DNA of 64,000 nucleotides from Siderastrea siderea (taxonomy: Eukaryota; Cnidaria; Anthozoa; Scleractinia; Rhizangiidae): contig OZ034975.1 in the NCBI GenBank assembly GCA_964030785.1, forward strand, positions 45,663,569 through 45,727,568, given 5' to 3'. The notes beneath the pieces are model-generated. The model had not been told where the DNA came from, did not search any database, and saw only the letters and a list, made by a program, of their open reading frames with translations. Numbering within the stretch: the stretch's first letter is position 1; each line of letters opens with the position of its first letter. Shown here one piece after another: positions 54,901-64,000 of this stretch. Both the position numbers and the translations under genes were made by a program.

Positions 54901-57846
54901 TGCAAGAATCCAGTTGTGTGGTCTTAGAAATTTTAGTAATGTTCTGATTTTATCATAATTACAGGCTGTGAACTTAGCTGGGCAAGGAAATGGAGAGTTA
55001 ATAAAAGACTCAATCAATAGACTACAAAATAGCAACCTTGCTACATCGCAGTACGTTGAAGCAACAAGAACACTAGTCACCCTTCTTGATAGCAGTAAGT
55101 TAATGTGAAATGCGGTATAAATGTCTGTGTCTTTGTAAACTAATCCCCACCTGAAAACGTCTCATTTTTTATAAATGTTTTCTCATTTCTATTGTTGCAT
55201 TGCAGATGCCAATAAAACATTATTTAGATGTTATGGAGGTTTCCAGGTTACAGATTCTAATAAATCATTTAAAAAGTAAGTACAGTAGTAATATTCATTG
55301 TGTGAAGACAGTGCCAAACACTTTGGTTTCCTTTTCTTGTGGTTTTGTCTCACATCTGGTTGGTAGCTACCCAACTGGAAATGTCAAAATCAAATTTGGT
55401 TGTGTTAAGGATGGTGCCTTCATTTGTTACTGTGCATATGTTTTGTGCATCTAAGGATATTCGGGTTTCTTAAGGAATTTGCCTCCTAGTACGACAATAT
55501 TTTTGCGCAGCTTATGACTATGTGGAAAAGAAGATCTTAGCAAGGGCTATCAGAATCCAAAAAGAAAACTGGGGGTGACCATGCATTTTTGAGAGATAAT
55601 TGAGCTTAAATTTGGAAAGAAATTGCCATACATTCTTTGTATTTTAACACGTTCTTGGAATTATGGTTGCTTAATTACCTCTGAAAAATGCATGGTTACC
55701 CACATTTTTCTTTTTGGATTCCAATAACTCTTGCTAAGATCTACTTTTTCCTCATAGTACATGTCTATTAGAAGGCACTGTCCTCAAGAGCTTTTTGAAT
55801 TAGTAAACCAAGTGAGTAAGGATGACTATGAGGGTGTCAGTGCCATTATTTTTTTAATCCTGCGTAGGTATTGGGAAGGACCAGATGTATGCATCATGCT
55901 GGAAGATATTGACTTTGTCTGTGAAGTAATACGGATACTAATGGAAGCCTGTACTGATAATGGTAAGTAATGAGAAATCGTGTTTGTTGATTTTCATCCT
56001 GTTGCTGGATTATGATGCCCAAACTAATTACTCTGTAAGTGTCAATTACACAAACTAGCAATATCACTAATACGTCAATCAGTGACAAGCAATAAGAGGT
56101 CAATAAAGAAGTTATCTAAATTGAATTTTTAGACACATTCAAACAGGTGTCTTAGTTTGCCCATGAGTCTTTTAGTTAGTTAGTTGTTAAGTCATTATTG
56201 GTCAGTCAGTTTTTAGTTCGTAGTTGCTATAGCAACTGAGAACTATTGGGGCTGTCCTGGCATCGTGTGGAGTTGCGTTAACTCTTTGGCAACAAGCCCA
56301 CACAGCCATTCAAAGTAGAATCCTTCGAAGTGTATAAATGGGCGAGTTGTGACGGGCTCTTAACCAAGTTTTGCGCTGTCGCTGTGGATGAAGAATTAAT
56401 CAGAGTGTTTGGATCCTCGAAAATACCGTAGATTTTGATTTGCAAAGACAGTGCAGGAAGGAATCGGAAGGAAATGTTTACTCAGGCGCGTGTTAGGACT
56501 CGTTGGTCTTCAGTTTAGGTTGGCGTTCGCCAGCGGGTTAGGAACAGCTGGACGAGGAAAGAAATTGGTTAAGTTTAGTTGCTGTCGAAAAGATTGCAAA
56601 GAAGTCTTTGTGTGTTGATGTTTCTGATCTGCAAGTGCAAACATTTCTTTATGCATAAGTTGACTGGGGGAGATAATTGGTCATAATTAATAAATAAAGT
56701 CCACGAAACGCGATTGTGTACGTTTTCATTTGGTACGGGTTAAAGTTATAAACTATCAAAAATCATGCACATCATGATCTTACAGAAGTTCAAGGGTTTA
56801 TTTACAGCTTTCAGTTTGAGTTTTATGCGGTTTACTTTGAGCTTATATATATCTTGCTCGGAATTATCGGCCAGTCGACGGCCAGTCAGGATTTCCCCCG
56901 TACCCGCGTAATTAATAAATTAAATATTCCATGCATCATTGCCGTCATTGAGCTCTCCAGAATCGACCGTTATTGAAGTGTTTTTGGTTTCTGTAGTTCA
57001 TGTCAGTTTAATTTCGTAGTTCCCACAGTTGAATGTATTCGTGGAACAACCTTATGACATTGATCTGACGATTTAACTCGTTATTCTGAACTTCCCAAAT
57101 GATGTTTGTCCATTGATGATTACCAGAAGGATTCTTGAAATCCTTCTCATTTAGCTGCAAAAATGTTTTCTGTTGTCTTTCACTTAGCCTTTTAAAATGA
57201 GCTAATTCATGAGCTTTTCCTGGCACGAAAAGCTATTTAAATTTGATTTTCATAATTCAATTAGTACAATGTTTACATACGTGCAATGTTGGCATTTCTG
57301 ACACGAAAGTGTAATCGTCAATCTCAATTTTTTAAATAATCTCAAACAACTTATATACACGCAAAAACTAGCCCAACGTCTGTTTCTCTTTAATTATGTA
57401 AGTATTCTTAGTTCTGCACTAATTCTATTATTACAAAAGAAAAACACACGATTCTCCAGACTTATGATCATATTTCTTTTCAAATGCGAGACTACTTTTT
57501 CTAAACCTGTCATTTGTGGTCTCCCCGTTATTCTTTAATTTTGAGCTGCCTGTTACCCATTTAATGGTGACGCTCTCTATCATGCAACCACATCCTGCTC
57601 CTGATAACCCACTGATATACACTGAACAATAAAGACAGCGGAGGCAAAACAGTAGTAACATCTAACTGTAAAAACAACTGCGAACTATCCGAACGGATCC
57701 GCTCGTTGGTCAACTGGTCAGTCACTGGGTCTGTTGGTCAGTTAGTTTGTTGATTACTTATTACATAATACTGTTCAATCAGTTTGTCAAGCATTCATTT
57801 CATCAATCTGTCAGCAAGTTAGACTGTCAATGAATCAGTGAGTCAG

Positions 57847-57881
<35 letters not shown>

Positions 57882-59345
57882 GTCAGTCAGTTATTATTTA
57901 ATGTTAATGTAATAAAACCATTTTCAATTGGTTTTATTTCAGATCACAATGTTGAAGAGTTTCTGAAAAGAGATCACTCTCCTTGTTTCAATCGTCTTTT
58001 AAGAGATCCCACATCTCCAGTAATACGAACTGCTGTCACGTCATTCCTGCACCAACTCTCACAAACAGAAAAGGGAAGACTAGGCCTTATTATGTGCAGA
58101 GATATCAAATGGTAAGATGATAAGAACACTGCCTGATGACTACCCTGTTACCTAAAGGCAACTTTTAAAGCCGCGGCTACACGAGCGTTTTTCTGCTTGC
58201 GATGGTGATGCAGTTTTTTGAAAATTGTCATGTTGCCAGCGCGCAGCAAAAACTGCATGTGTAGCCACCCTCGCACAGGGGATGCGACAGCTGAAAAAAT
58301 TGCATTTTTTGTGACAAAATCACAGACTTTGTCGCTAAGTGTAGCCGCCGCAACGCCCTGGCGATGCGACAATTTTTAAAAAAATCGCATCGCCATCGCA
58401 AGCAAAAAATTGCTCTTGTAGCCGCGGCTTTATTACGGCAACAAATTTTTAGGAATGTTGTGACTGTCAGGCTAATTGCAAAAACTGGTTGCCACAGTAA
58501 TTTCTACTTCCAAATTTACCCTATTTTGGAGGTTGCAGAAGCAGAATAAGAAGAACATTATCCTACAGCTTGAAACATGTACATGTATAAGTTTGATTTT
58601 GTATCACATAATTTTAAATATTCAATTTTGAAAAAAGGAACGGTCCTTGTATTGTGCACTGTTATTGCACTTTTTCAATCTTGTTATCACTTTCCTCAGA
58701 ACGGAATACCATTCAAATAATAAACAATTTCTTGTTCAATTCCTGTTCTTTTTTGGGAATGTTGCTTTTCGTATTCAACCACTGAAATCTGTTGGTTTTT
58801 TTTTTCTCAGCAAATTCTTTTGTTTAATTGCAATTAATTAAAATGCCTGGAAGATACACCATCTCAAATAGTTGCTGGGAGGTAATATGGCCACCTCCTC
58901 ATTGCAGTCACTTTATTAATATTTTTTTAACCCAAGCCAAAGTGTGTGCAGTCATTTTCCTTATTTTACTCTATGTTTACTTGCAGGGTTACAGAAGCAC
59001 TCTTTTTACTTGTACAGAGAGGAACCAATACTGCTGTTGTGGCAATGTCCACAATTAATAATTTAGCACTAGAGCTAGGGTATGTCTGCTCATAATTTTA
59101 TAACAGTCGTTTAGTGTTGTCTGTTATTTAAACTGCTGAAGAATAAGAAAAAATAGTGACGCTTGGAATTGAATGTCTTGCACATACAGTGTATGTTGTA
59201 GTTAAATGTATTTATTTGTGAGACAAGTATTCCTGTTAGTGGATTTACCTCAAGCGTTTGAATGCCAATGTCCTCTTTCAGATTCTGTGAAAAAATCAGG
59301 GATCTGGTTGACAAAGATTTCCTGAGTATCTCTCAAAAGTTTGTG
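48953..59345 (+). CDS. TTC12: TTC12 orthologue, TPR/armadillo dynein-arm assembly factor (C-terminal part not found)
   Basis: Fourteen exons: 48953-49016, 50397-50599, 51417-51441, 51892-52091, 52664-52723, 52815-52886, 53056-53116, 53879-53931, 54965-55094, 55206-55275, 55772-55962, 57943-58111, 58987-59079, 59282-59345. They total 1455 nt (485 codons) in frame. The start LQKFLGKVDEI matches the N-terminus of TTC12. Three TPR motifs follow: KGKGNDAFKEGKFTEAISNY / NPVLYTNRAQ, AYIKLQGFDSAIDDCNLALK, and VKAFVHKARALQAQGKFDE. Then come a charged helix, LFRCYGGFQ, and helical repeats such as FLHQLSQTEKGRLGL and STINNLALELG, as in the armadillo part. TTC12 is needed for axonemal dynein arm assembly; human defects cause primary ciliary dyskinesia. 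The intron after exon 5 has a GC donor. The human protein is about 705 residues, so about 200 are missing. Reading through the last donor would stop at 59474. Confidence 0.88.
49929..50331. mobile_element. 403-bp inverted-repeat element with 9-bp target duplication
   Basis: Terminal repeats start TAGGCTCAGTCTCCAG and stay near-identical for about 75 bp on each side. The flanks are exact 9-mers GGTTCTGTA (49920-49928 and 50332-50340). A 9-bp duplication with long terminal repeats fits Mutator-like elements. It lies in TTC12 intron 1, about 65 bp before the exon 2 acceptor. No coding capacity. Confidence 0.85.
51623..51795. repeat. 173-bp fold-back repeat
   Basis: The ends CAATAGAGTTCTTCTGTC and GACAGAAGAACTCTATTG are perfect complements, and inner blocks TGTGATAGGTT, AAATTTGATGTTCA and their complements also pair. 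It sits in TTC12 intron 3, shortly before exon 4. Confidence 0.8.
52186..52593. mobile_element. Probable MITE in TTC12 intron 4
   Basis: The left end (GTGCCATATGGGGAGGCTCC) and the reverse complement of the right end (GTACCATTTGCATAGGGGGG) are imperfect inverted repeats followed by GCTC-containing blocks. Borders are approximate. Confidence 0.4.
53281..53742. mobile_element. 462-bp MITE with TA flanks and TCTTCGGA repeats
   Basis: Terminal repeats TACCTGCCAA and TTGGCAGGTA are flanked by TA on both sides. GTCACGCC motifs recur near both ends and a block of TCTTCGGA / CGTCTTCGGAAA repeats lies at 53598-53668. The same TCTTCGGA motif is found at 13626-13660. Confidence 0.65.
54003..54414. mobile_element. 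MITE with GTACTCTG-ATTTCAAGT terminal repeats
   Basis: The left part (GGGGGTACTCTGAATTTCAAG) pairs with the right part (CACTTGAAATCCAGAGTAC then ACCCCGGGGG). CCCCAAAA motifs repeat inside. Borders are approximate; it lies in TTC12 intron 8. Confidence 0.6.
55532..55742. mobile_element. 211-bp inverted-repeat element ending at the exon 11 polypyrimidine tract
   Basis: Left arm AGATCTTAGCAAG...CCATGCATTTTT pairs with right arm AAAAATGCATGG...CTTGCTAAGATCT over about 60 bp with few mismatches. The right end lies about 30 bp before the exon 11 acceptor of TTC12. Confidence 0.75.
55963..57942 (+). other. TTC12 intron 11
   Basis: A 2.0-kb intron with a possible LTR-like stretch at about 56150-56750, a CAAT microsatellite near the 3' end, and no other recognisable content. 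Confidence 0.5.
57848..57882. repeat. CAAT tetranucleotide microsatellite
   Basis: About eight perfect CAAT units, flanked by CAGT units on both sides. Confidence 0.9.
58167..58431. mobile_element. 265-bp MITE with GCCGCGGCTACA ends
   Basis: TAAAGCCGCGGCTACACGAG at the left pairs with TTGTAGCCGCGGCTTTA at the right, and the pairing continues through TTGCGATGG / CCATCGCAA. GCGATGCGAC motifs recur inside. No clear target duplication. It lies in TTC12 intron 12. Confidence 0.7.
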
Positions 59346-59913
59346 GTAAGAAAGATACATCTGATCATTTACTGGAATTTTGTGTGTCATGGAAGAGGCC
59401 AAAACAATGACAGATGGAGTGATTGGCCACATTTGCAAGTGAATGTTCTAGAAATAGGTAGACATCATTTCTGAAACATTGCTGGCCATTTCTGGCAATT
59501 GCCCACTTGTGATAACAACTTGCATGTAAGTTTATAGTTTGACTGGATGTTAAGACCAAGAATAATTCTTGAAGACCAGTAACCGGTAACTCTGTAATGC
59601 ATAACATCAGCACTCTCTGCGGGGCTACAAGTTTATTTGTGTGTCACGCACTGTTTGGTACTACCCTCATTCAACAAGGTGTTTTTTTATTATTTATTTA
59701 TCAGCACGGAGCGAGCCTATATAAGGAGGCTGAACTGTTCAGCCTGCCAATCACAAATCCCAAAGGACGACCAATGCTCCCATTTGATTGGTTAATACTG
59801 TCAGATCTAATTTTAGCGCGTATTGATTGTCTCGCTCTCCCGCAAAAATTCTGGCGATCGAATATCGAGTGTGTTCGCTTGGAAGAAATGTCGGCTTTAA
59901 AACAACAGGAGCG
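59346..59913 (+). promoter_or_regulatory. Interval after the last TTC12 exon, with a TATA/CCAAT-type promoter candidate
   Basis: CTATATAAGG (59718-59727) is a good TATA-box match. CCAATCAC (59750), CCAATGC (59773) and GATTGG (59786) follow at 23-60 bp. The next supported ATG is at 59914, so a start of transcription near 59750 is possible. No TTC12 exon is visible here. Confidence 0.45.
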
Positions 59914-61347
59914 ATGGCTTCAGGCGAAGAATTAAGAAAGGTATATTCTTGTCGATTTTGACTTTATATTTTTGTTCTTTCTTTTACTCGTGGGCGTATG
60001 TTGTTGAACAAATGTTTACTCAAACTGAAATTATTTGTCGTGTCTAGGTAGTACTGTTGCTGCCTGAACAAGAAATTGAGTCTCTTCGCTCCTTTGTGGA
60101 TTACAGCGGTGGGGAGATACTCACCATTGGAAAAACTCGAAAGAGACCGAAACTTATTGCCGAAGGCGAAGATAATAATGTACAACACGACGATGAAGCT
60201 GGTAAATAATTTATAAACATAGCTCAACTTGTATTAATAGTCGCAGTCGACATTCGCACAGTCATTACAGAGGTTGAATGTAATTGAAGCCGGTACCAAA
60301 ACAAAATATGTCTATGGTAATAATTTGTATTAGAATAAGTAGAAAGTACAACGACTTTGCAATTTATCATGGAAGTATTTAGGTATTGAAAGAAATATTT
60401 TATTTAGTTTCGAAGTTCAGTTGCTTCAATTACATTCAGCACAACTTGAATGCGAGATAAATTTATATTTGTAATTTGAAGCTCGTTGTTCGTTTGAAAA
60501 GATGTAAATAATGAAGTAAAGCATATTTTTAAAGTGGAATCGTAAAAAAGTAGTCTTAGGTCCAATAAATAAGGTCAAGTTTATTTCACGAATGTTTTAT
60601 ATTTTCAACATGCATTGGATTATGTAAGCTTATATAATTCTGTGATGTGTTTGATGAGTTTTATGCGATAAGGATAGGTATAAAAATAGCCTGCGCATAT
60701 AGGAATTACTCCTGTCAGACCTATTACAAAATTTAATGCGTTATATCAAAGGCACATATTTCTTTTGTTGTAGTTTATGGGCTTACTGTTTCTGCCCACA
60801 AATATGGTAATTAATTATTATCAAAATAATTTAGTTCAAATTTTATTCAGATATTTACAAAAGTCATATTCAGATAAGCTTATAATTTTTTGAGGAGCTC
60901 AATAAATCATATTCTACTTGAAGTCCTCCTTTTCTCGTTTGGTTTGTGAGAAAAACAACTAATAGTACTGGGTCTCCCTCAGCAAGGGAGAGTTCACATT
61001 ACACTTACAGCTTGGGAACACTAAGAGGACCGGAAGGAGTCTGTTGTAGTTTTTGTCTGCAGCTGCCCTGCGTAACAAGTCAAGACAAGGCTGCTTTTCT
61101 TTCTGCCCATGGACTTCCTCGTCCTCAGAATATTTCAAAAAGGTACAAGGATTATAAAGAGTTCTATCGAATGCTTAAAAGGGCTGGGTTGTGGGAAAAT
61201 CCCCTCTATCTGAATAAAAAGCATGAACTGGGAATTTTCATTGAAGATGTACGGGAGGTTCTTCCCAACTGTGTTGTGTCCGATGTCCGAAAGAGGTGGC
61301 CCAATCCACCACATATTCCGTATAAAGGACATGTGCCATCATCATAA
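59914..61347 (+). CDS. Small three-exon gene of unknown function
   Basis: Proposed exons: 59914-59940 (MASGEELRK, phase 0), 60048-60201 (VVLLLPEQEIESLRSF..., phase 1) and 60983-61347 (stop TAA at 61345-61347). They sum to 546 nt, 181 residues, all in frame. The start context GCGATGG is good. Another ATG at 59888 opens a 15-codon frame upstream. The middle exon carries a basic patch (KTRKRPK) that could be a nuclear signal. The third exon holds a conserved-looking stretch, DVREVLPNCVVSDVRKRWPNP then Y-x-G. It loosely recalls the ending of P2X7-type cysteine-rich domains, but I would not assign that. The exon 3 acceptor (60981-60982) is the least certain part. The gene ends 474 bp from the convergent transposase-like gene and may share a history with it. 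Confidence 0.55.
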
Positions 61348-61821
61348 ATAAATTGCTTATCAGCCTGATTGAGAACCCTCTTAATCACAAAGCTTGACAT
61401 TAAAAAGTAATATACCACTAGTTAAACATCTAACTAGGTGTGATCAGCTTTTAGTCAGTCATATTATGCTATGGTAGCTAATAAGTTAGGCAAGAGGACT
61501 TCTACAGTAAAATTACTCAAAGGATTTTGGAAATTATCATTGGCCCTTTGTCATTTGAATTTGAACTAAAATGAAGTCTCATAGAGGAATATTTATAATT
61601 TTGTTTGAAAAAAAAAATTCCCGGAATTTTATCTTAAAGTGGAGCTTATGGGAATAAAAACTTGTTTAGGGAGGGTGCTCAGATTATGGCTGATAGTGCA
61701 ATTATCTTATTTCAAATGTAAAAAAGGAACACTTGTCTTTGCCATCACATTCCTATGCAATACATAACATCTTGAAAATTTGAAAGTAATGGCTCTGAAG
61801 GGAACTGTAACCCCAAAGACT
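61348..61821. other. Convergent intergenic interval
   Basis: 474 bp between the stop codons of the two convergent genes. AT-rich; no terminator or repeat is recognisable. Confidence 0.5.
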
Positions 61822-63803
61822 TCACCAGTTAAAAGTAAAAAATGTTGCCCAGATGTTGTCCTTAAAAAAATATGTTTTGGGCTTCAGTACTCTGAAGGGT
61901 GCCACCCTGTCTGGTCTCTTGATGCTTTGGTACTGTTTTGTTGTGTAGACATCTCTGTCAACATTCTCATTCTGTAAATTAAAGAAAAATACAAAGTGCC
62001 AGTATTTCATGTACCATTTAGACCAGACCACATGATTGTCTCCTGGAAATAACATTGGTACAGTTTATAGCTTTGCAAACATTTGTTTCACCTTTCAGCC
62101 CAGTCAAAATGTCTTTGAGCAGAGGCAGGATGGCAGGAGTAGTAGGAAGTAGATAGATATAGAGGCCAGGAGCTTGTTTTAGAGTACAATGTGTTCAAGG
62201 TGTTCCTAGGTCCATTAACCCTGCCACTCATCATGCAAGAGTCTTCATATTTGTTCTAATTAGTTCTGTGTAAAGTGGGTGGCAGACACTTTGTTGCAGG
62301 TAGCAAATTCACAGGCTGCTGGCACATTTTGACTGGGCTGCACTTTATAGATAATGGTTCTTTCACTCCTTAGCATAAGATTCAGTAAGTGGTATTGCAT
62401 GTAGCTAACTAAACAGGGTTGTGTATGTTAGGGTAAGAGAAATTGTACAAGTAGAATGTGACTTACCCAGTCAAGACATGCTAAGTACACTCGCATGTTA
62501 TACACTTTGTCACCAAAGTGTATCCTTTTGGGGACATAAATTAGTAGGCAGTTATGGAAACTCTCGATGTAGTATGTGTCCCTGCACTGAAACAAGATTA
62601 AAGACAGTCAGTACTTACAAAAAAAGGCTTGGAAGGGTACACTGTGTTCCTTTATTAAACTCTAGATATTAGTACAAACCCATCACTACAATAAATACTC
62701 TTTCTTATTTTTGTATAGGCATGCAATTACCTATCCCCTTTGTGACAGGTGTCACATAACGCCTTCATTTCTTGTGAATCATCATCATCTGCCATTTTTT
62801 TGCGCCATTGCACGCATAAATGCCTCAGACATTACTGACTATTAAATACCTTAGCAAAATCCTCTGCATATTTGTACACTGAGGTACCCTTTATGGCCTT
62901 CAACAGTGCCTCTGCGGCTTCTGGGTTCTTGATAATTCTCTTTGTGGGCACATAGTCTCCCTGTGTCTTGCAGCGTGACTCTTGGTGGCAGTGTCTGTGA
63001 TTTCCCTTGGGGGAGTTATGTGTGTGTTTTTTTTAAGTGCATTTTCAGCTAATGTTTTGTTATGGCTATATACAAAGCTAGCCATATGGTTATGTAGGCT
63101 GATTAAATTGTACAAATTTAGAAATAGTCAACCTCAGAAAGGGTGTTTTTGCTTAATTCAGTTTAATACCTACAATTAATGAGAAAGCAGGGTCTTTTTT
63201 TCAAAACAGCACAACTTTTTCTGTGTGATATATTAGGGATTATTTTATGGTGCAATTTGGTTATTGTCTGAATACTTAATACATTCTCATTATCACCAGT
63301 AGTATAAAAATCAGGCTTTTTACTTATGAATATGCAAAATAAGGAATACAGAGTCAGTTATACCTTATAATGTTCCACAATGTTTGTCAGACTCGTCCTG
63401 AGTTTGTTTGGATCCCCTTCGCAGTTTTTCATGGAGTAGTAGAAGTGGGTTTTAATACTTTTCACTGAAATGTGATAGTTGAATGTTAGAAGTCTTCATT
63501 AAAGATGATCATGTTACATTGATTTTGTAGTTGTTTACCTTTGTCTGACAAATCAGTGAACCACACCTTTCCCTCAGTCTTCAAAGTGCCCTTTGCTATT
63601 TTTGTGATTGCTTTCTTCACACCTTTACCACCTAGGAAATTAATTTTGAAAGTAAACATTGTTTCTGTTTCCAAGAGATGCCATTTACTAGCAAGGAGGT
63701 TTCTTACCATGCCATGTATCAAAGGAATTTGAAATGCCACGGCTTCTTAGTTCATTCTTTATACCAACAACTGTGTCGTGGCTGACTTCTGTAATGTTTA
63801 GAC
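61822..63803 (-). CDS. Transposase-like multi-exon gene, 3' part (continues past right edge)
   Basis: Six exons, high to low: 63803-63708, 63631-63539, 63464-63364, 63005-62850, 62586-62467, 61971-61822 (stop TGA at 61822-61824). They join in frame to 237 residues, and the first exon starts in mid-codon, so more lies to the right. Visible motifs: SHDTVVGIKNELRSRGI, FDTWHGGKGVKK, THFYYSMKNCEGDP, CHQESRC, YAEDF, CRDTYYIESFHN, and NENVDRDVYTTK. The D-x-W-H-x-x-K block and the later R-D-T-x-Y-x-E-S-F-x-N block look like second and third acidic positions of an RNase H-fold transposase of a type widespread in cnidarians and fish. That assignment is from memory of the family, without a search. Five introns break this part, unlike most active transposases, which hints at a domesticated or intron-bearing family. 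The superfamily is not settled. Confidence 0.7.
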
Positions 63804-64000
63804 CTAGGGTATTTGAATTTTAAAAAGGAGTAAGGGACCCAGTCATTATTTAGAGGGTGGGGAGGGCTCATGCAAATAGGGGGACAGTCAATGATTTTTG
63901 TGCAAGGAAAAAAGGGGAGCACACACAAATTTATGCACACATATTAGGGAGGTTTAATGGCGTGAGTGGGTAAGATGGGGGAGGATCAGTGAAAAATGTG
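63804..64000 (-). other. Intron of the transposase-like gene, open at the window edge
   Basis: Lies upstream of the exon acceptor at 63804-63805. It is G-rich on the plus strand (63852-63900). No exon is visible before the window ends. Confidence 0.5.

Noticed and set aside
55812..55867. Possible short intron in TTC12 (GTGAGT...TAG)
   Set aside because: The frame is open straight through, and splicing it would put the next codons in a frame with a stop.
56150..56760. LTR-like sequence with AATAAA and a TGGTACGGG stretch after it
   Set aside because: No second LTR, no target duplication and no clear TG...CA borders.
62749..62799. Possible minus-strand start exon MADDDDSQEMKALCDTCHKGDR with a GT donor
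   Set aside because: It sits between two in-frame exons of the transposase-like gene and would not keep their frame. No downstream partner was found.

Overview
The window reads as animal nuclear DNA, most likely from an anthozoan cnidarian and plausibly a stony coral. Support for this: AT-rich non-coding sequence, intron-dense genes with GT-AG splice sites and conserved animal orthologues, very many short inverted-repeat elements, an intact Ty3/gypsy retrotransposon, and tRNA-derived SINE-like copies. The species call is an inference from overall character; no diagnostic marker was tested.

Layout. (1) 20-11849, minus strand: the 5' part of a secreted or membrane protein gene with a signal peptide and three immunoglobulin domains, all introns phase 1, continuing past the left edge. 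(2) 11850-25156: about 13 kb with no supported gene but several mobile-element remnants, including two hammerhead-ribozyme-like motifs of the Penelope-like/retrozyme type, a perfect 45-bp hairpin, and a 152-bp inverted-repeat element with a 9-bp target duplication. (3) 25157-29381, minus: a two-exon RBM7 orthologue, an RNA-binding subunit of the nuclear exosome targeting complex. (4) 29382-32130: intergenic, with more inverted-repeat elements. (5) 32131-48609, minus: a 14-exon DCAF8 orthologue, a WD40 substrate receptor for CUL4-DDB1. Its intron 7 holds a young full-length Ty3/gypsy element (38111-42927) that landed inside an older TTAA-flanked element. (6) 48953-59345, plus: 14 exons of a TTC12 orthologue, a dynein-arm assembly factor, head-to-head with DCAF8 and missing the C-terminal third of the protein. 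(7) 59914-61347, plus: a small three-exon gene of unknown function. (8) 61822-63803 and beyond, minus: six exons of a transposase-like gene, tail-to-tail with (7) and leaving the window on the right.

The host genes have no evident shared pathway. RBM7 acts in nuclear RNA decay, DCAF8 in ubiquitin ligase substrate choice, TTC12 in cilium assembly. The only regulatory link visible is the 343-bp divergent interval between DCAF8 and TTC12. Exon boundaries were set by hand from splice consensus, reading-frame phase and remembered family conservation. For DCAF8, TTC12, RBM7 and the transposase-like gene, every proposed junction keeps the reading frame.

The most interesting items are the two hammerhead-like motifs (15795-15844 and 16646-16686, both minus strand), the multi-exon transposase-like gene with its convergent partner beyond the last TTC12 exon, and the near-identical LTRs of the intact retrotransposon.
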